This document shows positions 28,208 through 40,813 of a stretch of DNA of 64,000 nt, in pieces. A program made the position numbers and the translations under genes. The notes below the pieces were generated by a model. The model was not told the origin of the DNA, did not search any database, and saw only the letters and a program-made list of their open reading frames with translations. Numbering within the stretch: position 1 is the first letter of the stretch; each line of letters starts with the position of its first letter. Source of the stretch: Campylobacter showae (GTDB taxonomy: Bacteria > Campylobacterota > Campylobacteria > Campylobacterales > Campylobacteraceae); the NCBI RefSeq assembly GCF_004803815.1, contig NZ_CP012544.1, positions 1,922,001 to 1,986,000 of the forward strand, read 5' to 3'.

Positions 28208-28437
28208 TTATAAACCCGTTCGCCTTAGCAATAAGATAACTTTAGTAAAAACAGAATTTACAAATTTGACATGCTCGCCAAATTTAGTTTTTTGTACGGC
28301 TATCGCAAGCTCTTGTTTTAAATTTGACTAGCTTGCATCGTCTATAAATTTGGCTATCTTTTTGATGAAGTTTTCCCACGACCATGCTATACTTTTCGGC
28401 TATTTTTAAAGAATTTATCTGAGTACGGATTGAAATT
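28208..28437 (-). pseudogene. Degenerate coding remnant, faintly Rha-like
   Basis: Minus-strand reading gives INSLKIAEKYSMVVGKLHQ, then after a shift KKIAKFIDDAS, a TAG and SNLKQELAIAVQKTKFGEHV running on to TAA at 28208. The INSLKIAEKY start resembles phage Rha-type regulators. There is no start codon and at least two lesions. The rest of the 28054-28657 gap holds nothing convincing. Kept at low confidence. Confidence 0.35.
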
Positions 28438-28657
28438 TATTGCTTAACGGCCAAACTTATAATGTCGTTTTGTAAAACTTTTAACCCAAATTTGACCGCA
28501 ACCGTAAACTACACCAAATGTTATAGCATTGCACTGGAATATTGTTTTGGGATTTATATCGTTTGATTTATGAGCGTATAGGTGTAAATTTGCATAAATG
28601 TATTATCCTATTTTTTAGTACATTCCCCATCAAATTTATGCCGAGCATTTTATTGGA

Positions 28658-29254
28658 CTATCTTTTTAAACCCATTCTAACGCGATTTATGCAGGTAAGC
28701 ACAAGCAAAAGCGCCACCGCGTAAAGCGCCCAACTAAACCATGAGGGCAGCTGACTAAATACCGCATATATAGTGCCCACAAGCCCGAATACGAATGCGC
28801 GATCGCTCTTACCCATAGGGCCGTCATAACACCTGCCGCTGCCGTGTATCTGCCCTAGAACGCCTAAAAATTCGCTCATAAAGGCTAAAAAGATAACGAG
28901 CGCGATAATGCCCCATTCAAATGGTGCCACAAAAGCAAACGGTAAATAAAGCGCGGTGTCTGAAATAACGTCAGTAGCTTCGTTTAAATAGCCTCCAAGC
29001 GGCGTTTTTTGATTAAATTCGCGGGCCAGCATGCCGTCGATAGCATTCAAAGCCATACGCACAAACATCCAGATGGGCAACAGAAAAAATAGAGTAGAGA
29101 CGTCGGAAAATTTGACGAGTAGCGCGCCTAATAAAATAGACAAAATGCAGGCCGCTAATGTGACTTGATTTGCCGTAATGCCGGCATTATAAAGACGCTT
29201 TACTAACGGACGAAGTAGGTTTTGAAATTTGGGTTTTAACTCGTAAATACTCAT
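28658..29254 (-). CDS. CDP-alcohol phosphatidyltransferase family protein (YnbA-like)
   Basis: 198-residue membrane enzyme with about six helices. The CDP-alcohol phosphotransferase segment is at about 70-98: NAIDGMLAREFNQKTPLGGY followed by LNEATDVISD. Against the canonical D-xx-DG-xx-AR-x8-G-xxx-D-xxx-D, the first and third Asp are Asn; from memory E. coli YnbA shows the same pattern. It would join a CDP-lipid to an alcohol acceptor. Its natural partners (ynbB-, ynbC-, ynbD-like genes) lie 5-10 kb away, while a 5' fragment of a second copy sits beside them. ATG 29254 follows TTTGGAG. Downstream lie decayed genes; upstream is the rRNA operon end. Confidence 0.87.
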   Translation of the reverse strand: MSIYELKPKFQNLLRPLVKRLYNAGITANQVTLAACILSILLGALLVKFSDVSTLFFLLPIWMFVRMALNAIDGMLAREFNQKTPLGGYLNEATDVISDTALYLPFAFVAPFEWGIIALVIFLAFMSEFLGVLGQIHGSGRCYDGPMGKSDRAFVFGLVGTIYAVFSQLPSWFSWALYAVALLLVLTCINRVRMGLKR

Positions 29255-29706
29255 GATGCTCCAAATAATTTTAATTTGGTATTTTCCCCTAAAAATACTT
29301 GAATAAAGTTTAATTATAGCTTGAGAATATTTTAAGACCTAGAGTTACCACAAATACTCGCTTAAATCAATCCCAGACAATGCAAACTCACCAAACACAA
29401 CTATATACCACAAGATATCAAACTAAAAACAGACTAATGTGATACATACCCTAAAACAATTCAAAAAAGAATATGATTAAAGCAATTCGAAAGACATAAC
29501 GTAAGGAATAAGATATAAATTTAAAAAGTCAAAAACAAATATCCAAAAACAAATTATAAAGCCAAGATAGAGATACAAAAAACCAGTTAAAACAAAAAAA
29601 CTAAAAACAAATTTATAAAAATATACAACAGATTACAAGAGAACTAAAGCAAAGAATACAGAATATAAAATAAGAGAGTAAATAGTATAAAAGCATAAAA
29701 AACAAA
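29255..29706. other. AT-rich gap between 5S rRNA and ynbA-like gene
   Basis: About 450 bases, very low in GC, purine-rich on the plus strand with many ACAAA/AAACA words. No gene is seen. The minus-strand T-rich text right after the 5S end (CTTTGTTTTTTATGC) is the likely rRNA operon terminator. Confidence 0.4.
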
Positions 29707-29825
29707 GCCCGCAACGACCTACTTTCCCGACATCCCAGTAAGGGAGAGTATCATCAGCCAGGACGAGCTTAGCTTCTTGGTTCGAGATGGAGCAAGGCGT
29801 TTCCTCGTCTGTATAGTCACGGGCA
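29707..29825 (-). rRNA. rrf: 5S ribosomal RNA
   Basis: The minus strand reads TGCCCGTGACTATACAGACG ... GGTCGTTGCGGGC, the 5S terminal helix and core, about 119 bases, including the typical GCTCCATCTCGAACCAAGAA region. Last gene of the rRNA operon; a T-run follows. Ends are estimated to within a few bases. Confidence 0.92.
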
Positions 29826-29963
29826 GTGTTAAAGAAATAAACTATATTAATTTACTTCTTTAACACTGCTATTTAATTGTTAAAAGTCAAATTTCATTTT
29901 AACTAAAACAAGATCTTGATAAGGTATAGATTAGATATTTTATTTCTAATTTTGGAAATAAAA

Positions 29964-29987
29964 TTACCCTTAACAAGGAAGTGATGC
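29964..29987 (-). other. 3' arm of the 23S processing stem (partner at 32928-32951)
   Basis: TTACCCTTAACAAGGAAGTG plus ATGC at 29964-29987 is complementary, with one mismatch, to 32928-32951 (starting GCATCACTTCCTTGTTAA). The two arms flank the 23S gene and would pair in the precursor to form the RNase III processing stem. Confidence 0.8.
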
Positions 29988-29992
29988 TTATT

Positions 29993-32898
<2,906 letters not shown>

Positions 32899-33199
32899 TT
32901 TTATTAGTATATAATATATTCTAATTCGCATCACTTCCTTGTTAAAGGTAACTTGTAAATTTAAGATTTCAAAAACGAAGTCTCAAACCCAATATCTATT
33001 ACGAAATTTAAATCTCTGGCTTTTAAGACGGAAAGCATTGACTAATACCTAGGTAAGTTTTAAATCCTATGATATCTTGTGACGTCAAACTTCTGCATTA
33101 AGCAAATAAGCAAGATCTTTAAATCTTTAACAAGTCCTGTAAAATTGTTTTATTTATTAAAACTTGATTGTGACTTTTAACAATGATAAACTAAATAAC

Positions 33200-33310
33200 G
33201 TTTAGACTTCTCAGCTTGGTAAAGCCAAGCTTGCGACAAGGAGCTTCGCTCCCTTGACCCACCTAAAGCACAAAATTGCTTACGCAATTTCGTAAATTTA
33301 GAAGAATAGT
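33200..33310 (-). other. Row of small hairpins in the 16S-23S spacer
   Basis: Between the 23S gene and tRNA-Ala three short inverted repeats follow each other: GCTTGG-TAAA-GCCAAGC near 33217-33233, CAAGGAGC-TTC-GCTCCCTTG near 33236-33255 and AAATTGC-TTAC-GCAATTT near 33276-33293. Two more lie between tRNA-Ile and 16S (GTAGCGAC-AA-GTCGCTAC near 33625-33642; GATTGC-TTC-GCAATC near 33673-33690). They probably fold in the precursor. Confidence 0.55.
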
Positions 33311-33387
33311 CGTTTCCTAAAGTCTAATTAGAAAGCTTGAGTAAAAAGTCCTCTAATTAAACTTTATCTATTATGTTAAACTAATCA

Positions 33388-33463
33388 TGGTGGAGAATAG
33401 CGGGATCGAACCGCTGACCTCCTGCGTGCAAAGCAGGCGCTCTCCCAGCTGAGCTAATTCCCC
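33388..33463 (-). tRNA. tRNA-Ala (TGC)
   Basis: 76 bases on the minus strand with encoded CCA: GGGGAATTAGCTCAGCTGGG begins it, anticodon stem CCTGC-TTTGCAC-GCAGG gives TGC, T-loop GGTTCGATCC, and acceptor GGGGAAT pairs with ATTCTCC-ACCA. Located in the rRNA spacer, as usual. Confidence 0.96.
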
Positions 33464-33475
33464 AATTAAATTCTC

Positions 33476-33552
33476 TGGTGGGCCTAACAAGACTTGAACT
33501 TGTGACCTCACCCTTATCAGGGGTGCACTCTAACCAGCTGAGCTATAGGCCC
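33476..33552 (-). tRNA. tRNA-Ile (GAT)
   Basis: 77 bases on the minus strand with encoded CCA: GGGCCTATAGCTCAGCTGGT start, anticodon stem CACCC-CTGATAA-GGGTG giving GAT, T-loop AGTTCAAGTC, and acceptor GGGCCTA with TAGGCCC-ACCA. Order 16S - tRNA-Ile - tRNA-Ala - 23S. Confidence 0.96.
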
Positions 33553-33763
33553 CTATAGGTTTGCGTCAATCTTTCAAAACTAAACAAGGTCGATTGAGTA
33601 GATATACTTTTAATCTTCTTTAGCGTAGCGACAAGTCGCTACTAAGAAGCAATACTAAAGTTACAGCTAAAACGATTGCTTCGCAATCTTATTTAGCATC
33701 TAGTATTGTATATCCAAATTTTCCTTTGACGAATATCTTGTGAGAGAATATTCGTTGTACTCT

Positions 33764-35277
<1,514 letters not shown>

Positions 35278-35398
35278 AATTACCTAAATCATTAAAGATA
35301 TTAGGATTTTATTATGAAGTTTTAATCAAAAAACTTTAATTTTATTAATTAGTTTTATCTCTTATCTACTTTCCAAGGAAAGCCTGATAAAAGATTGG

Positions 35399-35432
35399 CT
35401 CAATCGATCACTTGTTTAGATTTCAAAGATTG
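35399..35432 (-). other. 5' arm of the 16S processing stem (partner at 33567-33598)
   Basis: CTCAATCGATCACTTGTTTA followed by GATTTCAAAGATTG is complementary over most of its length to CAATCTTTCAAAACTAAACA-AGGTCGATTGAG at 33567-33598. The arms flank 16S and would form its precursor stem. Confidence 0.72.
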
Positions 35433-35603
35433 ACTAATTAGTTTAACAGTGTTAATTTAAAAAACATAATTTAAGAGCTAGTTTCAAAAACTCTCAAAAA
35501 TTAGAGAGTTGTTTATTTAACTCAAAATTAAAACTTACGATATTAAAAGAAAAGGCTTTATTAACGTGAAAGTTAAAGGTGGTTTCTCAATTCGTGAGCT
35601 GGA

Positions 35604-35609
35604 ATTATA
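35604..35609 (-). promoter_or_regulatory. Likely rRNA operon promoter (-10 TATAAT)
   Basis: The minus strand reads AAGCATATTGCTTGTATAATTCC; TATAAT is a perfect -10 element with T-rich sequence upstream in place of a -35, as in epsilonproteobacterial promoters. Transcription would start about 320 bases before 16S, leaving room for the processing-stem arm. Confidence 0.55.
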
Positions 35610-35741
35610 CAAGCAATATGCTTAAAAGAAGCTGAAGAAAAGGAGGGGTGTAAAAAATTTTAGAGATTTTTTGTTGTGGGGTTTTTTCAAAATTTTATTT
35701 TGCAGAAATTTACCTTAATATATAGGCATAAATAAAATTCA

Positions 35742-35784
35742 TTTAGCGGACGAAACAGTAAATTTCACACTATCGTCCGCTAAA
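35742..35784 (-). terminator. Terminator hairpin after the DUF945 gene
   Basis: Perfect 12-base arms TTTAGCGGACGA (35742-35753) and TCGTCCGCTAAA (35773-35784) with a 19-base loop, 12 bases beyond the DUF945 stop; minus-strand text after it is T-rich (TGAATTTTATTTATG). Confidence 0.72.
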
Positions 35785-35796
35785 AATAAAGCAAAT

Positions 35797-37179
35797 TTAG
35801 TTCGCCATCAGGCTCATTATAAATTCTTTGAGCGAAATTTTATCGTTTACTAGCAGATCGTCGCTACCGACGTCGTGTTTAAATTTCGCACTCATATACT
35901 CGCCCTCTTTAGCAAAAAGCGAATTCACGCGCTCTTCAAAAGGCTTGATACCGTCCATCATTTGGTTAAAGTCGCTATCAGCCATTAACCCCTTATACGC
36001 GCTTAAAAACTCCGTTATAGACGCGGCTTGCACCTTTATCTCGCCGTCAAATTTGACCGCTTTTAGCGCCGTTTGGATATCTACGTCGTCATGCAGCGTT
36101 TTGCTTTCCGAGCCAAGGCCCGATGCATCGGCTACCGCGTTAAATTTTAGCTCCTTGCCGTTTGGGTTTTTAAAGCTAAAATTTTTAACCTCCATCACGT
36201 AGTTTTTACTCATCAAAATCTTATAAAGGGTCGCCTCTTGAGGATCGCTAACGTACATCGCCATCGCTTCTTTGTTTACGTTTTTCTCGTTTAGGCTCAA
36301 ATTTAGCTGCGTAAGAATCTTTTTGCCGTCCACGTCAAGCGCCCCTAGACTAGCGTCGGTAATCGTATCGAGGAGATTTGCGTCCGCGTTTTGCTTTATC
36401 TGCGCTAAAAACGACATGCCCGTGATGCCGACCGATTTTGGAAAATCATAACCCTTAGCGCTGTTAAAGCTCATTTTATCGGCCTTTACTCCGATTTTAG
36501 CTATATTTTCGTAGGCGGTTTGTATGTTTATAAACGAGATTAGATCGTCAAAGCCCTTAAAGTCGTTAAGCTCGATGAGCGCGGAGGCGTTTTCTATATC
36601 GACCTTATCCACGCCGTCCGTATCGCCGCCGCCGATTTTACCGACGCCGATTTCTAGGGATTTTATCTTATTTTCTTTGATTTGTGCCTTTGCAAAAGGC
36701 TTTGAGATTACGAAGCTAGAGTCATCTTCATTTGTTTTGATATCGGCCAAATTTAAGGTCACGTCGCGGGTTTTATCAAATTTTATCAGCGCATCGATAC
36801 TTAAAAACTCGTCCGTGCCGAAAATTGTCTTTAGATAGAGCACGGCTTCGGGCGTTAGCGCTTTGACGTCGCTATGAGCCTTAAAGCCGCTAAACAGCTC
36901 GGCAAATCCGTGTTTTAGCGTCGTTTTAGCTTCAAATTTGACCGGATCTTTACCGTCGGTGAGCTCGAGTTTTATCACCGCGTGCGAACTAAATAAGCCT
37001 TTATCGTAGTCGTTTTCTACCGCGTTTGCTTTTATATTAAAAAATCCAAGCTTCAAAGTCTCGCTAGTTAGCCTCGCCACGCCTCTATCGTAGGACTCTT
37101 TGGCCTTAGAAGAGCCGTAAAACGCGGCTCCAAAAGCCGCGATCAAAACGACTGCAAGCGCAAATATAATCTTTTTCAT
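35797..37179 (-). CDS. DUF945 (YdgA-like) envelope protein
   Basis: 460 residues. An N-terminal membrane anchor or signal (about 3-20, KKIIFALAVVLIAAFGAAFY) is followed by YGSSKAKESYDRGVARLT, the family's conserved start, then a long beta-rich region with SLGALDVDGKKIL and LNEKNVNKEAMAMYVSDPQ that fits DUF945. The family is periplasmic/inner-membrane linked; E. coli YdgA is thought to affect outer-membrane proteins, but no mechanism is established. ATG 37179 with AAGGA upstream. It lies 22 bases after ridA, with which it may be co-transcribed, and has a strong terminator. Confidence 0.8.
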   Translation of the reverse strand: MKKIIFALAVVLIAAFGAAFYGSSKAKESYDRGVARLTSETLKLGFFNIKANAVENDYDKGLFSSHAVIKLELTDGKDPVKFEAKTTLKHGFAELFSGFKAHSDVKALTPEAVLYLKTIFGTDEFLSIDALIKFDKTRDVTLNLADIKTNEDDSSFVISKPFAKAQIKENKIKSLEIGVGKIGGGDTDGVDKVDIENASALIELNDFKGFDDLISFINIQTAYENIAKIGVKADKMSFNSAKGYDFPKSVGITGMSFLAQIKQNADANLLDTITDASLGALDVDGKKILTQLNLSLNEKNVNKEAMAMYVSDPQEATLYKILMSKNYVMEVKNFSFKNPNGKELKFNAVADASGLGSESKTLHDDVDIQTALKAVKFDGEIKVQAASITEFLSAYKGLMADSDFNQMMDGIKPFEERVNSLFAKEGEYMSAKFKHDVGSDDLLVNDKISLKEFIMSLMAN

Positions 37180-37201
37180 TTTTTTTCCTTGATTTTAAAT
37201 T

Positions 37202-37579
37202 TTACTTCGTCGCCGCGATGAGCTCGATCTCGACTAGACCGCCTTTTGGCAGCGTTTTAACGGCGATCGTACTTCTAGCAGGATAGGGTTCGCTAAAAAA
37301 TTTAGCGTAAATTTCGTTTACTGCCGCAAAATCCTCGATGTTGGTTAGAAAAATCGTCGTTTTTACCGCATTTTCAAAGCTAAGCCCCGCCTGCGCCAAA
37401 ATCGCTTTTAAATTTAGCATCGATTGCTCGGCTTGAGCCCTCACATCCTCGCCCGCAAATTTGCCCTCCGGTGTAACGCCCAGCTGCCCCGAAATAAACA
37501 AAAATCCGTTTGCCTCGATCGCCTGCGAATACGGCCCGATCGCTTGCGGAGCGTCTTTTGTAGAGATAACCTTTTTCAT
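37202..37579 (-). CDS. ridA: RidA family enamine/imine deaminase
   Basis: 125 residues from ATG 37579 (AAGGACG upstream); a frame extension to 37684 is non-homologous and rejected. Motifs: APQAIGPYSQAI (about 8-19), GFLFISGQLGVTPEG (about 23-37), and the C-terminal YPARSTIAVKTLPKGGLVEIELIAA (about 99-123) with the substrate-binding Arg. Hydrolyses reactive enamines such as 2-aminoacrylate released by PLP enzymes. Cytoplasmic trimer. Confidence 0.95.
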   Translation of the reverse strand: MKKVISTKDAPQAIGPYSQAIEANGFLFISGQLGVTPEGKFAGEDVRAQAEQSMLNLKAILAQAGLSFENAVKTTIFLTNIEDFAAVNEIYAKFFSEPYPARSTIAVKTLPKGGLVEIELIAATK

Positions 37580-37673
37580 TTTCGTCCTTTGTAAAATTTG
37601 GGCGAATATTACCCAATTTACAGCCAAAAAAGCAAATTTCGCTATAATTTCCCGCAAGAAAGGCACGAAAAAT

Positions 37674-38147
37674 ATGAAAATCACCCTTGCGCCAAACGAA
37701 TTTTTAGATGATTACGTTCTTGGCTGCGAATTTGCGCGAAATGCTGAAATTTCGGGCAATGCGTATCTATTTTGGAGCGGCGCGATCTGCGCTAAATTTG
37801 AAAACTCGCGCATTGTTTTTCTGCATAAAAAATGCATTCCCGCGCGATTTCGCGAGGCGGCCGCACGCTGCAGCGACCTAGCCGGACTCGTGCTCACGTC
37901 GGCGTTTTGCTCGTTTACGACGCTAGCGCCCTCGCACCTCGTCGCTAAAAACGGCTCCAAGCTGTACCCGCTTTTTGATCTACGCGAAATTTGCGGGATC
38001 AAATTTATAAATTTAAAGAAATTTTACGATGACTTCAGACTTGATTACGACTACAGAATTTACATTGAAAAGTGCTCGTTTTTCTCGCCTGCACCGCTTG
38101 AAAAGCGCATAAAGCTAACCGAGACGATGTGTCTTGGGTATTATTAG
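37674..38147 (+). CDS. Uncharacterised 157-residue protein
   Basis: Start ATG 37674 (MKITLAPNEFLDDYVLGCEF) is preferred over the longer frame that overlaps ridA in antisense. There is no signal peptide. The protein is Cys-rich for its size (seven cysteines, including SGAICAKF, KKCIPARF, ARCSDL and ECGIKF-like REICGIKF), which may point to metal binding, but they are not in a known motif. No family recognised. Divergent from ridA. Confidence 0.55.
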   Translation: MKITLAPNEFLDDYVLGCEFARNAEISGNAYLFWSGAICAKFENSRIVFLHKKCIPARFREAAARCSDLAGLVLTSAFCSFTTLAPSHLVAKNGSKLYPLFDLREICGIKFINLKKFYDDFRLDYDYRIYIEKCSFFSPAPLEKRIKLTETMCLGYY

Positions 38148-38371
38148 TCTAGCCGAAAAATCCGCTCAAATTTAACTCTCAAAACGCTATAGTAAATTCG
38201 GACTACAAATTTAATCGCCGCAACATAAAAATTAATTTTCGTAACATTTTAGAAATTTATTTACGTTTTTACTCATTTGCCATAAATTTTTATAGCTTAA
38301 ATTTTAAAATTAATAAAAAAATATAATACAAAACTCTATAATCGGTAAATTTAAAACCGAAAGGAGAAAAA

Positions 38372-39424
38372 ATGAAACTATTTTCAGCTCTGGCTCTATG
38401 CACGGCGATGATGATCAGCGCGCAGGCAGCGGAAAAATACAAAATCAAGCTCGCCTCCACCTACGAGAGCAACGTACCCGTACTAGGCGACGCCCCAAAG
38501 AAATTTAAAGAGCTCGTGGAAAAGATGAGCGACGGCCGTATCGAGGTGCGCGTCGACTATCCGTCCAAGCACAAGGCGGCGTTTGCGCTGCTTGATATGG
38601 TCAAAAGCGCCCAGTACGACGCGGCTTTCACCGCTAGCTACTTTTATAAGGGCAAGGACGCTAAGCTTATGCTCTTTACGACCGTGCCTTTTGGCATGAA
38701 TAAGGCCGAGCAGGACGCATGGTACGCGTACGGCGGCGGCAAGGAACTCGCGCAAAAAGTCTTTAACGAGTACGGCATCGTGACATTTCACGGCGGAAAT
38801 TTCGGCATGCAAATGGGCGGCTGGTTTAAAAAAGAGATCAAGAGTACGGACGATCTAAAGGGGCTAAAACTACGCATGACCGGGCTTGGCGGCGAGATAA
38901 TGGCAAAGCTGGGCGTAAACATCAACACGATCCCGATCGGCGAGCTATACATGGCGATGGAGATGAACACGATCGACGCCGTCGAGTGGGTCTGCCCTGC
39001 GATCGATATAAATTTCGGCTTTCAAAAGGTGGCTAAATTTTACTACACAGGCTGGCAGGAGCCCGCTAGCGAAAATGAATTTTACATCAACAAAAAGCTC
39101 TGGGACAAGCTACCGGCCGACCTCCAAGCTATCGTAGAAACCGCAACCAAGGCTGTAGCAGCAGACGTCTACGAGTCGGCGGTCTATCAAAACTCGCTGG
39201 TTCTTGATAAAATCAAAAGCGAGCATCCGGACGTAAAAATAGCCTCGTTCCCGCCCGAGGTCATTGCTGCGCTACGCAAAGCCACGGACGAGATCCTAGA
39301 CGAGCTCTCAGCCAAAGACGCGACGTTTAAGGAAATTTTAGACTCGCAAAAAGCCTTTATGAAAAAAGCTAGAGTCTGGACGCAGATCTCCGAAAACAGC
39401 TACATAAACAGTACTGCAGAGTGA
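38372..39424 (+). CDS. TRAP transporter substrate-binding protein, DctP family, orphan
   Basis: 350 residues with signal peptide (about 1-19, MISAQA-A). DctP-fold text: YKIKLASTYESNVPVLGDAP (about 23-42), DDLKGLKLRMTGLGGEIMAKLG (about 153-174) with the conserved Arg that salt-bridges a carboxylate ligand, IPIGELYMAMEMNTIDAVEWVCPAIDI and FYYTGWQEPASENEFYINKKLW. The VEWVCPAID and GWQEP segments resemble the TakP group that binds 2-oxo acids. No membrane subunits are adjacent; it might serve the dctQM pair at 57-59 kb or components elsewhere. GAAAGGAG precedes the ATG. Confidence 0.87.
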   Translation: MKLFSALALCTAMMISAQAAEKYKIKLASTYESNVPVLGDAPKKFKELVEKMSDGRIEVRVDYPSKHKAAFALLDMVKSAQYDAAFTASYFYKGKDAKLMLFTTVPFGMNKAEQDAWYAYGGGKELAQKVFNEYGIVTFHGGNFGMQMGGWFKKEIKSTDDLKGLKLRMTGLGGEIMAKLGVNINTIPIGELYMAMEMNTIDAVEWVCPAIDINFGFQKVAKFYYTGWQEPASENEFYINKKLWDKLPADLQAIVETATKAVAADVYESAVYQNSLVLDKIKSEHPDVKIASFPPEVIAALRKATDEILDELSAKDATFKEILDSQKAFMKKARVWTQISENSYINSTAE

Positions 39425-39440
39425 TCGCCGCCAAATTTAA

Positions 39441-39469
39441 CGAGCCGTCCGAGTAAATTTGACGGTTCG
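39441..39469 (+). terminator. Hairpin after the orphan dctP-like gene
   Basis: Arms CGAGCCGTC (39441-39449) and GACGGTTCG (39461-39469), nine pairs with one G-T, 16 bases after the stop. No T-run, so a weak terminator call. Confidence 0.4.
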
Positions 39470-39613
39470 AAGGCTAGTGCAAATTTGAGATTAACGCCGG
39501 TTCGCTCAAATTTGACTCGCAACTTATTACGCCAAACCTAGTCTCGAAAAGAGGAGTAAATTTTAACCCAATAACGCCAAAATCACGCAACCGCCAAATT
39601 TAAAAGGAAGGCC

Positions 39614-40134
39614 ATGAAAGTATCTAAATTTTGCCTTTTGGCGGTGATTTTTTGTAGTCTTGGCGGCGCAAATCTAAGCGCGCAAACGACGAAAGCCGAG
39701 CTAATGGAAAAAACGGTAATCGATTTTTACCAAACAAACTACGGCGATGCTAGATACAGCCTAGCGCCTCGGAGTGGCTGACTCCAGAGCTTGACGGGCT
39801 CATTTACGATCAGTTCGGCTCCGCGCTCGGACGTCTGAGCGGCGTAGAGCACGTATCGTCGGATCTTCTCGACCCTTTTATAGGCTCGCACGAGATTGAG
39901 GAGCTCAAAAACTTTAGCGCAAAAGCAGTTTCAGAGAACGAAGTGCGAGTAAAATTTGAGCTATTTGGCGAAAAACGCGATATAGCTTTGCGCCTAATTT
40001 GCGATAAAGATTGCCTATTTGGCGACGTAAAGCTTAGCGACGCAGGCTCGCTAAAGGCTAAGATCAAAAAATCTTTGAAAAAGCGTATCCGAGTAACTAC
40101 GGCAAAATTTTTAAAGAGTGAGCGTAAAATTTGA
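39614..40134 (+). pseudogene. Exported protein of unknown family, frameshifted
   Basis: ATG 39614 (AAGGAAGG upstream) opens a signal peptide (CLLAVIFCSLGGANLSAQ) and TVIDFYQTNYGDARYSLAPR, then stops at TGA near 39781. In another frame the text resumes at once (SEWLTPELDGLIYDQFGSAL) and runs through ISSDLL-like VSSDLLDPFIGSHEIEEL to TGA at 40134. A one-base loss near 39765-39775 explains it. The reconstructed product is about 172 residues, periplasmic. The shape (short signal, WLTPEL, DPF) recalls small DUF3828-like secreted proteins, but that is a guess. Confidence 0.65.
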
Positions 40135-40210
40135 GAGTTTAACGCGCCGTTTGGTTTCAAATTTGCCTGCTTTCAAACGGCACGCAAACCAAGAGCGGCG
40201 AGTGGATCGA

Positions 40211-40236
40211 GGCGCGAGCTAGCGATAACTCGCGCC
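40211..40236 (-). terminator. GC-rich hairpin after the fumarase genes
   Basis: Perfect eight-base arms GGCGCGAG (40211-40218) and CTCGCGCC (40229-40236), eight bases beyond the stop of the fumarase beta subunit. No T-run follows on the minus strand. Confidence 0.5.
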
Positions 40237-40243
40237 GATAAAT

Positions 40244-40804
40244 TTATATTTTTTTATACGGAGCCTGTCCTGCTTCGTAGAAGTTATTACCCTCGCTATC
40301 TATCGCTACGATAGCCGGGAAATCCTCGACCGTAAGCCTCGCGATCGCCTCAGGGCCTAGCTCTGGATAGGCTAGCACTTCGTACTTTTTGATACTTTGG
40401 CTAATCAGCGCGCCAGCACCCCCGATAGCGACCATGTATACGCAGCCTGATTTTTTCATCGCTTCGACGACGGCTTCAGAGCGGTAGCCCTTGCCTATCA
40501 TACCGTTGATGCCCACTTCGTTTATCATCGTCGGTGTGTATTTGTCCATGCGTCCGCTAGTAGTCGGTCCCGCAGCGCCTATGACGTCGCCCGGTTTTGC
40601 GGGGCTTGGTCCAAGGTAGTAGATCGTCTCGCCGGCTAAATTTACGGGCAATGCCTCGCCGCGAGCCAAAGTCTCGGTTAGCGCCTTGTGTGCGGCGTCG
40701 CGAGCCGCGATGATGGTGCCGCTTATTAGCACATTGTCGCCCGCTTTTAGGCTTTTTACGACATCTTTATCAAACGGCGCGGTTATCTTTTTTACTTCTG
40801 ACAT
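40244..40804 (-). CDS. Fumarate hydratase class I, beta subunit
   Basis: 186 residues, the Fe-S hydro-lyase beta (tartrate/fumarate) type. Visible: GDNVLISGTIIAARDAAHKAL (about 22-42), YYLGPSPAKPGDVIGAAGPTTSGRMD (about 62-87) and INGMIGKGYRS, all conserved substrate-binding segments, then YPELGPEAIARLTVEDFPAIVAID. Forms a heterodimer with the alpha subunit encoded nine bases upstream and interconverts fumarate and malate in the citric acid cycle. Could in principle act on L-tartrate; the Campylobacter context favours fumarase. Confidence 0.9.
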   Translation of the reverse strand: MSEVKKITAPFDKDVVKSLKAGDNVLISGTIIAARDAAHKALTETLARGEALPVNLAGETIYYLGPSPAKPGDVIGAAGPTTSGRMDKYTPTMINEVGINGMIGKGYRSEAVVEAMKKSGCVYMVAIGGAGALISQSIKKYEVLAYPELGPEAIARLTVEDFPAIVAIDSEGNNFYEAGQAPYKKI

Positions 40805-40813
40805 CTTTTCTCC

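Noticed and set aside
37461-37673. Longer N-terminus of the 157-residue protein
   Set aside because: The extension is antisense to ridA and lacks a ribosome site.
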